58,611 nucleotides of DNA from an uncultured Lachnospiraceae bacterium (GTDB lineage Bacteria > Bacillota > Clostridia > Lachnospirales > Lachnospiraceae): NCBI GenBank assembly GCA_900316625.1, contig ONDO01000013.1, forward strand, positions 1 through 58,611, written 5' to 3'. Positions 45,673 through 54,237 of the stretch are shown here, in pieces. The stretch's first letter is position 1. Each line of letters opens with the position of its first letter. Under the pieces are notes generated by a model. That model made no database searches. It saw only the letters and a list, made by a program, of their open reading frames with translations, and was not told where the DNA came from. A program made the position numbers and the translations under genes.

Positions 45673-48111
45673 ATGGAAATCAACAAGAAGATCGCAGAGG
45701 AACTCGGCGTAAAGGAGAAACAGGTCGATGCAGCAGTACAGCTTCTCGATGAAGGTAATACCGTCCCCTTTATCTCCCGTTATCGTAAGGAAGCAACCGG
45801 AGGATTGAACGATGAACAGCTTCGTAATCTCTTCGATCGTCTGACTTACCTTCGTAATCTCGAAGATCGTAAGAAGGCAGTTCTCTCTTCCATCGAAGAG
45901 CAGGGAAAACTTACCGCAGAACTTCAGAAGAGAATCGAACTTGCTGAGACCCTTGTTGTTGTAGAGGATCTCTATCGTCCCTATAAGCAGAAGAGAAGAA
46001 CCCGCGGCATGATCGCGAAGGAGAAGGGCTTAGAAGAACTGGCTCGTCTCATTGAAGCGCAGGAATTCACCGGCGACCTCCTGGCAGAAGCAGAGAAGTA
46101 TGTGGATGCAGAGAAGGATGTGAAGACGGCAGCGGACGCTCTAGCCGGCGCTAAGGATATTCTGGCGGAAGATCTGTCTGATGTTGCAGATTATCGTATC
46201 GCTATCCGTGAAATGACCGAGAAGAAGGGCATGATCTCTTCTAAGGCCAAGGATCCGGAAGTGAAGTCTGTATATGAGAATTATTATGAATTCGAGGAGA
46301 AGGTAGAAGGTCTTCCCGGTCACAGAGTTCTGGCTCTGAATCGTGGTGAAGCGGAGAAGATCCTTCAGGTGAAGGTTGTCCTTCCGGAAGAAGAGATCAT
46401 CTCTTACCTTCGCAAGATTATTATAAAGAATGAGAATCCTGTCACCACACCCATTCTCGAAGAAGTAATCTCCGATGCCCTGTCCCGTCTGATCGGCCCT
46501 GCCATCGAGCGTGAGATCCGTTCCTCTCTTACCGAGATGGCAGAGGATGGAGCAATCGATGTTTTCGGTAAGAATCTGCATCAGCTCCTCATGCAGCCTC
46601 CGATCAAGGGCCAGGTTGTCCTCGGCTGGGACCCTGCATTCCGTACCGGATGCAAACTCTGCGTCGTAGATGAAACCGGCAAGGTCTTAGACACCACCGT
46701 AATCTACCCGACTGCACCCCAGAACAAGGTGGAAGAATCCAAGCAGGTTGTGAAGTACCTGATCTCCAAGTACAAGATTACCCTGATTGCCCTCGGAAAT
46801 GGAACTGCATCCCGTGAATCTGAGCAGATCATCGTAGAACTCTTACATGAGATTCCGGTGAAGGTGCAGTATGTTATCGTTAACGAGGCAGGTGCATCCG
46901 TATACTCTGCATCTTCCCTTGCAACAGAAGAGTTCCCTAACTTCGACGTCGGACAGAGATCTTCTGCTTCCATGGCACGTCGTCTGCAGGATCCTCTGGC
47001 AGAACTTGTTAAGATTGATCCCAAGGCTCTTGGTGTCGGTCAGTATCAGCATGATATGAACCAGAAGAAACTGTCGGATCAGCTCTCTCATGTTGTAGAG
47101 ACCTGCGTTAACCAGGTTGGCGTCGACTTAAATACCGCATCCTTCTCTCTCTTAGAGTATGTATCCGGTATGAACAAGACCATCGCGAAGAACGTTGTCG
47201 CCTATCGTGAAAAAAACGGTGCCTTTAAGACCAGAAAGGAACTCTTAAAGGTTCCTAAGCTTGGACCTAAGGCTTACGAGCAGTGTGCCGGATTCTTACG
47301 TATTCCAGGTGGTAAGGAAGCCCTGGATAATACATCTGTACATCCTGAATCCTATGAAGTTGCCAAGAAACTGCTTGCATCCCTCGGCCATACGGATGAG
47401 GATCTCAAGGCAGGAGGCATTCCTACCATTGAGAAGGAAGTTGGCAGCATCGAGAAGGAAGCAGAGGCACTTGGTGTCGGTGTTCCGACTCTTACCGATA
47501 TTATCTCAGAGCTGAAGAAGCCTGGCCGTGACCCGCGTGAAGATATGCCCAAGCCGATTCTTCGTTCCGACGTTCTGTCCATCGAAGACCTGAAGCCCGG
47601 CATGGTACTGAAGGGAACGGTCCGCAATATCGTCGATTTCGGTGCATTTGTAGATATCGGAGTCCATCAGGACGGCCTGGTCCACATCTCTCATATGACC
47701 GATAAGTTCATCAAGCATCCTCTGGAAGTTGTATCTGTCGGTGATATCGTCGATGTCGAGGTTCTCGAGGTCGACGCAGAGAAGATGAGGATCGCACTCA
47801 CCATGCAGATCGGCGGCGACGGTGCGAATAAGCCCGGAACCGGGAAGGCTCCTTCGGAGAAAGATAAGGCAAGCGCTTCTGATGCAAGAGACGGAAGACA
47901 GGGCGGCCATAAGAATGGTGGCAATAAGGGCAATGGTGGCCAGAACAGAAATCATGGTGGCCAGAACAGAGATAAAAACGGCCAGAACAGAGATAAGAAC
48001 GGCCGGAACAGAGGCAAGGGCGGTCAGAACCACGACAACCGCGGCGGTAACCGTTCGAATGAGGCAACAACCTCCCTTGGATCCCTCTTGTCCGGACTGA
48101 AGCTGAACTAA
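45673..48111 (+). CDS. tex: Transcription accessory protein Tex with a Gly/Asn/Arg-rich tail
   Basis: The protein has 812 residues, against about 720 normally. ATG 45673 has GAAGGAA upstream. Tex N-terminal helices, a YqgF/RNase H-like domain (GWDPAFRTGCKLCVVDETGK), helix-hairpin-helix repeats (EYVSGMNKTIAKNVVAYREK) and an S1 domain (about 644-716, KPGMVLKGTVRNIVDFGAFV). The extra 95 residues after the S1 domain contain repeated GGQNR, NGQNRDK and GGNR units, probably a disordered nucleic-acid-binding tail. Tex binds RNA/DNA and affects transcription; the role in Firmicutes is poorly defined. It is followed 9 bp later by the C39-like gene. Confidence 0.95.
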   Translation: MEINKKIAEELGVKEKQVDAAVQLLDEGNTVPFISRYRKEATGGLNDEQLRNLFDRLTYLRNLEDRKKAVLSSIEEQGKLTAELQKRIELAETLVVVEDLYRPYKQKRRTRGMIAKEKGLEELARLIEAQEFTGDLLAEAEKYVDAEKDVKTAADALAGAKDILAEDLSDVADYRIAIREMTEKKGMISSKAKDPEVKSVYENYYEFEEKVEGLPGHRVLALNRGEAEKILQVKVVLPEEEIISYLRKIIIKNENPVTTPILEEVISDALSRLIGPAIEREIRSSLTEMAEDGAIDVFGKNLHQLLMQPPIKGQVVLGWDPAFRTGCKLCVVDETGKVLDTTVIYPTAPQNKVEESKQVVKYLISKYKITLIALGNGTASRESEQIIVELLHEIPVKVQYVIVNEAGASVYSASSLATEEFPNFDVGQRSSASMARRLQDPLAELVKIDPKALGVGQYQHDMNQKKLSDQLSHVVETCVNQVGVDLNTASFSLLEYVSGMNKTIAKNVVAYREKNGAFKTRKELLKVPKLGPKAYEQCAGFLRIPGGKEALDNTSVHPESYEVAKKLLASLGHTDEDLKAGGIPTIEKEVGSIEKEAEALGVGVPTLTDIISELKKPGRDPREDMPKPILRSDVLSIEDLKPGMVLKGTVRNIVDFGAFVDIGVHQDGLVHISHMTDKFIKHPLEVVSVGDIVDVEVLEVDAEKMRIALTMQIGGDGANKPGTGKAPSEKDKASASDARDGRQGGHKNGGNKGNGGQNRNHGGQNRDKNGQNRDKNGRNRGKGGQNHDNRGGNRSNEATTSLGSLLSGLKLN

Positions 48112-48120
48112 GAGAAGTCT

Positions 48121-48810
48121 ATGAAGGAAAAGATCATTCGAAGTAGTGTTATAGCGCTTATTCTGGTTCTCCTGATTGGAATCCTTTCCATTCTTGCCGG
48201 TGATCTTCGTACGGCCGGGATGATTGACAAGTATACGGTGGTCTATGGGAATGCAGAATACCTTCTGCCGGTCACGGCGATTGATTCGCCTGGAAACTAT
48301 GCGGCAGAAGAATCGGAAGCCTATGCCATGATGGCCCGGGTATCTGCCTGGGGAGGAACAAATCTTACAGAAAGTGCCCTGAGGGAGAAGTGCGGAGCGG
48401 ATTTCCGGCTGAACGCCGGCCCTAAGGAGACGGAACGTCTACGGGCGGACTTAGAAGCTGAGACGCCGGGCTATGTGGTTCGGAAGTATGCAGACGGATC
48501 CTGTACAGAAATGATCGAGAGCATTCATCATACCTTAGGCGGCGGTGCACCGGTTCTGATTCGCTGGGCTGTCCCGGATGGGAATGGTTGGAAGCTGGAA
48601 TATGCCTGCGTGACTGCCATGGCGCTGGACAAGGACTCTGTTGTGGTCCTTCGCCCGAGCGGCGGTACCGAATTGCTGAAGATGGGCGATTTCGTCAATC
48701 GAATGACCCTGAATGCTTATAACGGTATGCCGCTTCACTTACGACTTCAGTATGCATTCGGTGGCCTGGAGAAGAATCTCTATTTTCTTCCCGGTATGCC
48801 TGATCAATAA
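48121..48810 (+). CDS. Membrane-anchored C39-like protein with missing catalytic residues
   Basis: The protein has 229 residues. It has an N-terminal signal anchor (about 8-27), then a domain whose spacing resembles the peptidase C39-like fold: SEAYAMMARVSAWGGTNLTE where active members have a Cys followed by the same helix, and APVLIRWAVPDGNGWKLEYA then VTAMALDKDSVVVLRPSGG where active members have HYVVV. Neither the Cys nor the His is present, so it is probably not a protease. The assignment rests on pattern, not a clear family match. Co-transcribed with tex. Confidence 0.5.
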   Translation: MKEKIIRSSVIALILVLLIGILSILAGDLRTAGMIDKYTVVYGNAEYLLPVTAIDSPGNYAAEESEAYAMMARVSAWGGTNLTESALREKCGADFRLNAGPKETERLRADLEAETPGYVVRKYADGSCTEMIESIHHTLGGGAPVLIRWAVPDGNGWKLEYACVTAMALDKDSVVVLRPSGGTELLKMGDFVNRMTLNAYNGMPLHLRLQYAFGGLEKNLYFLPGMPDQ

Positions 48811-48846
48811 AGCAAAAGAAAAAAAGAAAACGAGAGGAGATTACAA

Positions 48847-49446
48847 ATGAACATTGTCTGTCTTGATATGGAAGGTGTCCTGGTTCCTGAGATCTGGATC
48901 GCATTCGCAGAGGCTTCCGGGATTCCGGAACTCAAGCGTACCACCAGAGATGAACCGGATTATGACAAGCTCATGAAGTGGAGACTGGAGATCTTAAAGG
49001 AGCATGGCCTGGGGCTGAAGGAGATTCAGGAGACCATCGCTAAGATCGACCCCATGCCCGGTGCCAAGGAATTCTTAGATGAACTTCGCAGCCTGACCCA
49101 GGTCATCATTCTGTCCGATACCTTTGAACAGTTTGCAACACCGCTCATGAAGAAACTGGGTTGGCCGACCATCTTCTGCAATACCCTTGAGGTTGCACCG
49201 GATGGTGAGATCACCGGATTCAAGATGCGTTGTGAGAAGTCTAAGCTTACGACCGTAAAGGCTCTGCAGTCCATCGGTTATGATACCATCGCCAGCGGTG
49301 ATTCCTTTAACGACCTTGGCATGATCCAGGCCTCCAAGGCGGGATTCCTCTTCAAGTCTACAGAAAAGATCAAGAAGGATTATCCGGATATTCCTGCATA
49401 TGAAGAGTATGATGAACTCCTTGATGCAATCAAGAAGGCACTCTGA
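48847..49446 (+). CDS. thrH: ThrH: phosphoserine phosphatase/homoserine phosphotransferase
   Basis: The protein has 199 residues, preceded by GAGAGGAG. HAD superfamily: the nucleophile segment CLDMEGVLVPEIWIAFAEAS (Asp7; the DxE pattern is ThrH-specific), motif II VIILSDTFEQF, and motif IV GDSFNDLGMIQ. EIWIAFAE and TTRDEPDYDKLMKWRLEIL match the ThrH family of Pseudomonas closely. It can move phosphate from phosphoserine to homoserine, giving phosphohomoserine for threonine synthesis. That fits with hom elsewhere in the window and may replace or support ThrB. Confidence 0.93.
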   Translation: MNIVCLDMEGVLVPEIWIAFAEASGIPELKRTTRDEPDYDKLMKWRLEILKEHGLGLKEIQETIAKIDPMPGAKEFLDELRSLTQVIILSDTFEQFATPLMKKLGWPTIFCNTLEVAPDGEITGFKMRCEKSKLTTVKALQSIGYDTIASGDSFNDLGMIQASKAGFLFKSTEKIKKDYPDIPAYEEYDELLDAIKKAL

Positions 49447-49496
49447 TCCAAGGCGGAAACTTTTTGCTGCTTTGCCAGTTTCTTATTGATAAATAT

Positions 49497-49525
49497 TTGA
49501 CAGGCAAAGGCAAGATGGCTATTAT
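49497..49525 (+). promoter_or_regulatory. Promoter of the FMN riboswitch-ribU unit
   Basis: TTGACA (49497-49502) is 17 bp from TATTAT (49520-49525), starting transcription just before the aptamer. Confidence 0.8.
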
Positions 49526-49546
49526 AGTCATGTAAACAACATATTG

Positions 49547-49650
49547 TTCTTCGGGGCAGGGTGTAATTCCCGACCGGCGGTACAGTCCGCGAGCCTTATG
49601 GCATGATCCGGTGTGATTCCGGTACCGACAGTAGAGTCTGGATGGAAGAA
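49547..49650 (+). ncRNA. FMN riboswitch (RFN element)
   Basis: P1 TTCTTC (49547-49552) pairs with GAAGAA (49645-49650). The conserved core runs GGGGCAGGGTG, then ATTCCCGACCGGCGGTA and CAGTCCGCGAG, the variable arm, and GGTACCGACAGTAGAGTCTGG. When FMN is bound, the downstream terminator should form and shut off the riboflavin transporter. Confidence 0.95.
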
Positions 49651-49682
49651 GAGAAGCAGTTTATCTTACTGTGTTTATTTTC

Positions 49683-49717
49683 AATGCTCCGAGTATATAC
49701 TCGGAGCATTTTTTTCG
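49683..49717 (+). terminator. Riboswitch-controlled terminator
   Basis: AATGCTCCGAGTAT pairs with ATACTCGGAGCATT, followed by at least six Ts. It is the expression platform of the FMN riboswitch; 135 nt of leader follow before ribU. Confidence 0.9.
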
Positions 49718-49852
49718 GGCATTTGTCCGGGAGAGTAGAAGACGCAGAGCGGCATGAGACCTGAGAGCAGATAAGATACTTCTCTTTTCTTACCAAAGTC
49801 ATGACAAGCAGCATGACATCCTGAATGTTTCTCAGAAAGGAAAGAAAAGAAC

Positions 49853-50515
49853 ATGGACAAGACACTTAACAACGAAAATCAGGAAGAGCTCGAAGAGAGG
49901 GCAAAGGAGATCGAGGCGAAGACAGTTGATACAAACAGCCTTCCTCGTTACATCGCTGTCACCGGCATCTTAAGTGCGGCAGCATTCGTTCTTCAGTATA
50001 TCGAGCTTGCAATTCCCATTATGCCGAACTTCATCAAGTTCGACTTCTCCGATCTCCCTGCACTGATCGGCTCCTTTGCAATGGGCCCTTACTGCGGCAT
50101 TCTGATTGAACTCATCAAGAACCTGCTGCATTCTGCAGTATCCCAGTCCTTCGGAGTTGGTGAGATCTCCAATTTCATCCTCGGTGCTGTCTTCGTAGCA
50201 GTGGCAGGTGCTTTCTATAAGCATAAGAAGACCAAGACCTCAGCAGTTGCAGGATCCCTTATCGGTGCAGCAATAATGGCACTGATTTCCTTTCCTTCCA
50301 ACCTGTTTATCGTCTATCCCTTCTACTACAACTTCATGCCTAAGGAAGCGGTCCTTGGTATGTATCAGGTAATTCTTCCTGCAGTGAAGTCCATTCCGCA
50401 GGCTCTCCTGGTCTTCAATGTGCCCTTCACTTTCATCAAGGGCATGATCAGTGTTCTGATCACACTGCTTGTCTACAAGCCCCTGTCTCCGATCCTTCAC
50501 GGACGCAGAGGATAA
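49853..50515 (+). CDS. ribU: Riboflavin ECF transporter S component
   Basis: The protein has 220 residues, preceded by AGAAAGGAAAG. About six helices; LPALIGSFAMGPYCGILIEL and IKNLLHSAVSQSFGVGEISN are typical RibU segments, with a charged N-terminal extension. The upstream FMN riboswitch confirms riboflavin as the substrate. It needs the shared ECF module (EcfAA'T), not in the window. A terminator follows. Confidence 0.95.
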   Translation: MDKTLNNENQEELEERAKEIEAKTVDTNSLPRYIAVTGILSAAAFVLQYIELAIPIMPNFIKFDFSDLPALIGSFAMGPYCGILIELIKNLLHSAVSQSFGVGEISNFILGAVFVAVAGAFYKHKKTKTSAVAGSLIGAAIMALISFPSNLFIVYPFYYNFMPKEAVLGMYQVILPAVKSIPQALLVFNVPFTFIKGMISVLITLLVYKPLSPILHGRRG

Positions 50516-50561
50516 GACAGCCTTCCAGATAAGAACATTACTCCAATACCTACTCTTGTCA

Positions 50562-50591
50562 GCCCTCCCGCGCGAGCGAGGGGGCATTTTT
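50562..50591 (+). terminator. Terminator of ribU
   Basis: GCCCTCCCGC and GCGAGGGGGC form a GC-rich stem with one bulge, followed by ATTTTT. Confidence 0.8.
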
Positions 50592-50715
50592 ACGCCCCGG
50601 AATTCGCTATTTTGCGGACTTCGTGCTATACTGTAGATGTTTTTATGAGAAGTATGCTCTTCGGAAATGTAGAGCCTACCCATTTATGTATTGTGACCTT
50701 AGAGAGGCTAATCCT

Positions 50716-51402
50716 ATGGAAGAAAAGAAGGCTCCGTCTGTTGAGGTGAAAATCAGCGCAGACGATATGTTTCGTTTTAATCTCTATCATGTCTATACCC
50801 ATCCCAATGGATGGCTTACCATCCTGATTGGTGTGATTGCAATCGTGGTTGGATTCACTACCTACGGAAGTGTAACCTCCGGCTATACCCTTATGTATTT
50901 TGTCCTGGGTACCTTGCTGATCGCCTATCAGCCATTCATGCTGCATTCTGCATCGAAGAAGCAGGTGGAAGGATCCGAAGTCCTCTCCAAACCATTGACT
51001 TATACCTTCCTCGACGAAGGAATCCAGATCCACACAGAACTGGAAGAACGTTATGAGGATGCGCAGGAAGAGACTGAAGCAGAGGCAAAAGAAGCAAACG
51101 AACAATTGACAGCAGAAGAAGCAAACGGACAGGTGACAGAAGAAGCAAACGGACAGGTGACAGCAGAAGAAGCAGACACTGATGCGGTGGAAGGGAAAGA
51201 TACTCAGGCAGAGAGTGGAACATCCGCTGTACTCAAGTGGAATCAGGTCTATAAGGCTGTAAAAAATCGAAAGCAGCTTCTGGTTTATTCCGGTCGTGCA
51301 AGTGCATACATTCTTCCGATCGATCAGCTAGGTGATCAGGAAGGGGCTGTAGAAGAAGTATTAAGAGAGAAACTGGCGAAGTTCCGCCGTAAGGGATTCT
51401 GA
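50716..51402 (+). CDS. YcxB-like membrane protein with an acidic repeat insert
   Basis: The protein has 228 residues. ATG 50716 follows AGAGAGG. Two membrane helices (about 31-50 and 56-78) and a PH-like C-terminal part ending VYSGRASAYILPIDQL fit the YcxB-like family (function unknown). Residues about 113-172 are an insert of repeated AEEANGQVT, TEEANGQVT and AEEADTDAV that splits the cytoplasmic domain; it is coded by a near-perfect DNA repeat around 51112-51175. It is followed one base later by tsaE. Confidence 0.75.
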   Translation: MEEKKAPSVEVKISADDMFRFNLYHVYTHPNGWLTILIGVIAIVVGFTTYGSVTSGYTLMYFVLGTLLIAYQPFMLHSASKKQVEGSEVLSKPLTYTFLDEGIQIHTELEERYEDAQEETEAEAKEANEQLTAEEANGQVTEEANGQVTAEEADTDAVEGKDTQAESGTSAVLKWNQVYKAVKNRKQLLVYSGRASAYILPIDQLGDQEGAVEEVLREKLAKFRRKGF

Positions 51403-51403
51403 T

Positions 51404-51841
51404 ATGTCAGAGATTAAGATTTATGAAACGCATTCCATGGAAGAAACCAGGGAATTGGGAAGACAGATGGGAACAGCGGCAGGACCCGGGGATGTCCTTA
51501 CCTTATCCGGGGACCTGGGTGTAGGCAAAACCGTCTTTACCAAAGGCTTCGCCTTAGGGATTGGAGTGACGGAAGCTGTATCAAGCCCTACATTTACCAT
51601 TGTGCAGGAATATCATTCCGGCAGACTTCCCCTCTATCACTTCGATGTCTATCGCATTGGAGATCCGGAGGAGATGGATGAAGTCGGATTCGACGATTAT
51701 GTCTATGGAGACGGGGTGTCCCTGATCGAATGGGCGGAGCTCATCGAAGAGATCCTGCCGGAGAAGAGGACCAGGATCCTGATCGAGAAGGATGTGGAGA
51801 AGGGGTTTGATTACCGTAAGATTACGGTGGAGAAGCTTTGA
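51404..51841 (+). CDS. tsaE: tRNA t6A biosynthesis ATPase TsaE
   Basis: The protein has 145 residues. P-loop LSGDLGVGKTVFTKGFALGI, then SPTFTIVQEYHSGRLPLYHF and the conserved LIEWAELIEEILPE. TsaE is needed with TsaB and TsaD to make N6-threonylcarbamoyladenosine on ANN-decoding tRNAs. It starts the tsaE-tsaB-rimI run. The threonylcarbamoyl-AMP synthase (TsaC/Sua5) is outside the window. Confidence 0.96.
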   Translation: MSEIKIYETHSMEETRELGRQMGTAAGPGDVLTLSGDLGVGKTVFTKGFALGIGVTEAVSSPTFTIVQEYHSGRLPLYHFDVYRIGDPEEMDEVGFDDYVYGDGVSLIEWAELIEEILPEKRTRILIEKDVEKGFDYRKITVEKL

Positions 51842-51904
51842 AGAGAATCCCACGGAAGATCGGATGGGATCTGGGATAGATAATAAGAAAGTAGTAGATA
51901 TTCT

Positions 51905-52693
51905 ATGAAGATACTGGCACTTGATGCATCCGGGAAGGTTGCATCCGTAGCTTTGGCTGAAAATGACAAATTACTGGGAGAGTATACGTCGAATACCGGA
52001 CAGACCCATTCCCAGACCCTGCTTCCTATGGTAGATGCTCTTCAGAGGCTGACCGGAGTGGAACTCAGTGGAGTAGATGCGATTGCAGTCGCTGCCGGTC
52101 CGGGAAGTTTCACCGGACTTCGTATCGGTTCCGCTACTGCAAAGGGACTTTCCTTTGCCTGGAATAAGCCGATTGTAGAAGTTCCGACCGTGGATGCGAT
52201 CGCCTGGAACATGGCAGGGGCAGATGGACTGGTATGTCCTGTTCTCGATGCGAGAAGACAGCAGACTTATACCGGAATCTATCGTTTCGCCATCGAGACG
52301 GAGAATGGAAGGGAAGCAGATCCTATGACAGCTGAGTCCGGGAACCCTAGGCGGAATACAAGGGATGAGCTGGTCTTCCCGAGAGTTTGTATGGAAACGG
52401 TACATGAACAGTATGCGACGACCATTGCAGAACTTGTGGATGCACTGAATGCGTTAGGAGAGAAGGTGACTTTCCTCGGCGACGGCGTTCCTGTCTTTCA
52501 GAGCTATATCGCAGAGAACCTGAAGGTCCCCTATGTTTTCGCACCGCTTCATCAGAGACTGCAGAGTGCAGGATCTGTTGCAAGCCTTGCAATGCGGCTT
52601 GCAGAAGAAGGCAGGTTCGTCTCAGGTGCGGATCATCGTCCGAAATATCTGCGTGAGACCCAGGCAGAGCGTGAACGCAAGGCAGGGAAGTAA
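51905..52693 (+). CDS. tsaB: tRNA t6A biosynthesis protein TsaB
   Basis: The protein has 262 residues. ASKHA fold: MKILALDASGKVASVALAEN and DAIAVAAGPGSFTGLRIGSA are diagnostic. A 20-30 residue insert around NGREADPMTAESGNPRRNTR makes it longer than the usual 230. It dimerises with TsaD as a non-catalytic partner. Its stop overlaps the rimI start (TAATG). Confidence 0.95.
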   Translation: MKILALDASGKVASVALAENDKLLGEYTSNTGQTHSQTLLPMVDALQRLTGVELSGVDAIAVAAGPGSFTGLRIGSATAKGLSFAWNKPIVEVPTVDAIAWNMAGADGLVCPVLDARRQQTYTGIYRFAIETENGREADPMTAESGNPRRNTRDELVFPRVCMETVHEQYATTIAELVDALNALGEKVTFLGDGVPVFQSYIAENLKVPYVFAPLHQRLQSAGSVASLAMRLAEEGRFVSGADHRPKYLRETQAERERKAGK

Positions 52694-53229
52694 TGACGGT
52701 GTCGAAGGATGGACTGACCTTACAGGAGAGAGTGGAAATTCTTCCTTGCAGGGAAGAGGACCTTGCAGAGATTGCAGCCATCGAGGCGGCTTCCTTCTCG
52801 GAACCCTGGAGCGAGCAGGGCTTTCGGGATGCACTGCAGCTGGGAGAGAGCGCTAAGCTTTTCTCTGCGAAAGCTGGAGATGACCTGCTTGGCTACCTCG
52901 TACTCTACATTACGCCGGAATCCGGAGAGAAGAATCCGGACGGCAGTCCTGGAAAGAACTATTTCCCCGGAGAGGGAGAACTCGAGACTACCGCTGTGGC
53001 TAAGGGCTACCGGGGGCTGGGCATCGGGCACAGGCTGATCGGGGCCATGAAGTCTTACGCTTACGAGCACGGAATTCTTACGATCTTCCTCGAAGTCAGA
53101 GTCTCGAACGAGGCGGCGAGGGCGCTCTATATTTCCGAGGGATTCATAGAGTGTGGAATGAGAAAGGGTTTCTACCGCTTCCCGGATGAGGATGCGATTG
53201 TGATGAAGTGGGAAGCTTCATTGGACTGA
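52693..53229 (+). CDS. rimI: Ribosomal-protein-alanine N-acetyltransferase RimI
   Basis: The protein has 178 residues. GNAT domain with EIAAIEAASFSEPWSEQGFR, the acetyl-CoA loop AVAKGYRGLGIGHRLIGAM, and EVRVSNEAARALYISEGFIE. It has an insert (PESGEKNPDGSPGKNYFPGE) between beta strands not seen in E. coli RimI. It acetylates the N-terminus of ribosomal protein S18 or other targets. It is coupled to tsaB as in many Firmicutes. Confidence 0.93.
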   Translation: MTVSKDGLTLQERVEILPCREEDLAEIAAIEAASFSEPWSEQGFRDALQLGESAKLFSAKAGDDLLGYLVLYITPESGEKNPDGSPGKNYFPGEGELETTAVAKGYRGLGIGHRLIGAMKSYAYEHGILTIFLEVRVSNEAARALYISEGFIECGMRKGFYRFPDEDAIVMKWEASLD

Positions 53230-53231
53230 TG

Positions 53232-53279
53232 CCGGACAGAAGGGATACCGGACAGAAGGGATGCCGGACAGAACTGATA
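53232..53279. repeat. Three-copy 16-bp tandem repeat between rimI and rnz
   Basis: CCGGACAGAAGGGATA (53232), CCGGACAGAAGGGATG (53248) and CCGGACAGAACTGATA (53264) follow without gaps. It begins three bases after the rimI stop codon. Confidence 0.9.
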
Positions 53280-53323
53280 CAGAAGAATTCGCCCTATGGC
53301 GAGCAAGGATAGAAAGAGAAACT

Positions 53324-54235
53324 ATGCTGGATATATGTCTGCTTGGAACTGCAGGAATGATGCCACTGCCGAATCGCTGGCTCACTTCCATGATGGCGAG
53401 ATTCAATGGATCTAGCCTGCTCATCGACTGCGGTGAAGGCACCCAGATTGCAATGAAAGAATGTGGATGGAGCCCCAAGCCCATCGATACTATGCTGATT
53501 ACGCATTTTCATGCGGACCATGTCAGCGGGATTCCGGGCATGCTTCTCTCTATGGGAAATGCAGACCGAACCGAACCTTTGCTGATCGTCGGACCAAAGG
53601 GCATCCGGAACGTGGTGGAGTCCCTTCGCATCATTGCGCCGGAACTGCCATTTGAGCTCGAGTTCAAGGAACTTACAGAGCAGGAAGAGAAGTTTGAAGT
53701 GCATGGTATGCAGGTGACGGCCTTCCGTGTGAAGCACAATGTGATCTGCTACGGCTATTCCATCGAGATTCCCCGTGCGGGAAGATTCGATGTGGAACGT
53801 GCCAAGGCATCCGGTATTCCGCTTCGTGCCTGGAACCCCCTGCAGAAGGGCAATGTCATCGAGATTGACGGTGTAACTTATACGCCGGATATGGTCATGG
53901 GACCGGACCGTAAGGGACTGAAGGTGACCTACTGCACGGATACCAGACCGATCGACCGCATCTGGCAGGAAGCAACTGGCTCTGACCTCTTTATCTGTGA
54001 GGGTATGTATTGTGAGCCGGAGAAGTTACAGAAAGCAAAACAGTATAAGCATATGACCTTCTATGAAGCTGCAGAGCTTGCGAAGAAGGCCGAGGTGAAG
54101 GAGATGTGGCTTACCCACTTCAGTCCTTCCCTCTTAGGCGCGAAGAGATACATGAAGGACGTTAGGGAGATCTTCCCTGCGGCAAGTCTTGGTGAAGACG
54201 GCCGTATGATCGAACTTGACTTTGAGGAGGAATAG
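53324..54235 (+). CDS. rnz: Ribonuclease Z
   Basis: The protein has 303 residues. ATG 53324 gives the canonical N-terminus MLDICLLGTAGMMPLPNRWL; an in-frame ATG at 53261 lies in the repeat. Metallo-beta-lactamase motif THFHADHVSGIPGMLLSM, then FRVKHNVICYGY, VTYCTDTRPIDRIWQEATGS and HFSPSLLGAKRY. It matures the 3' end of tRNA precursors without encoded CCA, like the two tRNAs in this window. The ribosome site (AAAGAGA) is modest. Confidence 0.93.
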   Translation: MLDICLLGTAGMMPLPNRWLTSMMARFNGSSLLIDCGEGTQIAMKECGWSPKPIDTMLITHFHADHVSGIPGMLLSMGNADRTEPLLIVGPKGIRNVVESLRIIAPELPFELEFKELTEQEEKFEVHGMQVTAFRVKHNVICYGYSIEIPRAGRFDVERAKASGIPLRAWNPLQKGNVIEIDGVTYTPDMVMGPDRKGLKVTYCTDTRPIDRIWQEATGSDLFICEGMYCEPEKLQKAKQYKHMTFYEAAELAKKAEVKEMWLTHFSPSLLGAKRYMKDVREIFPAASLGEDGRMIELDFEEE

Positions 54236-54237
54236 GC

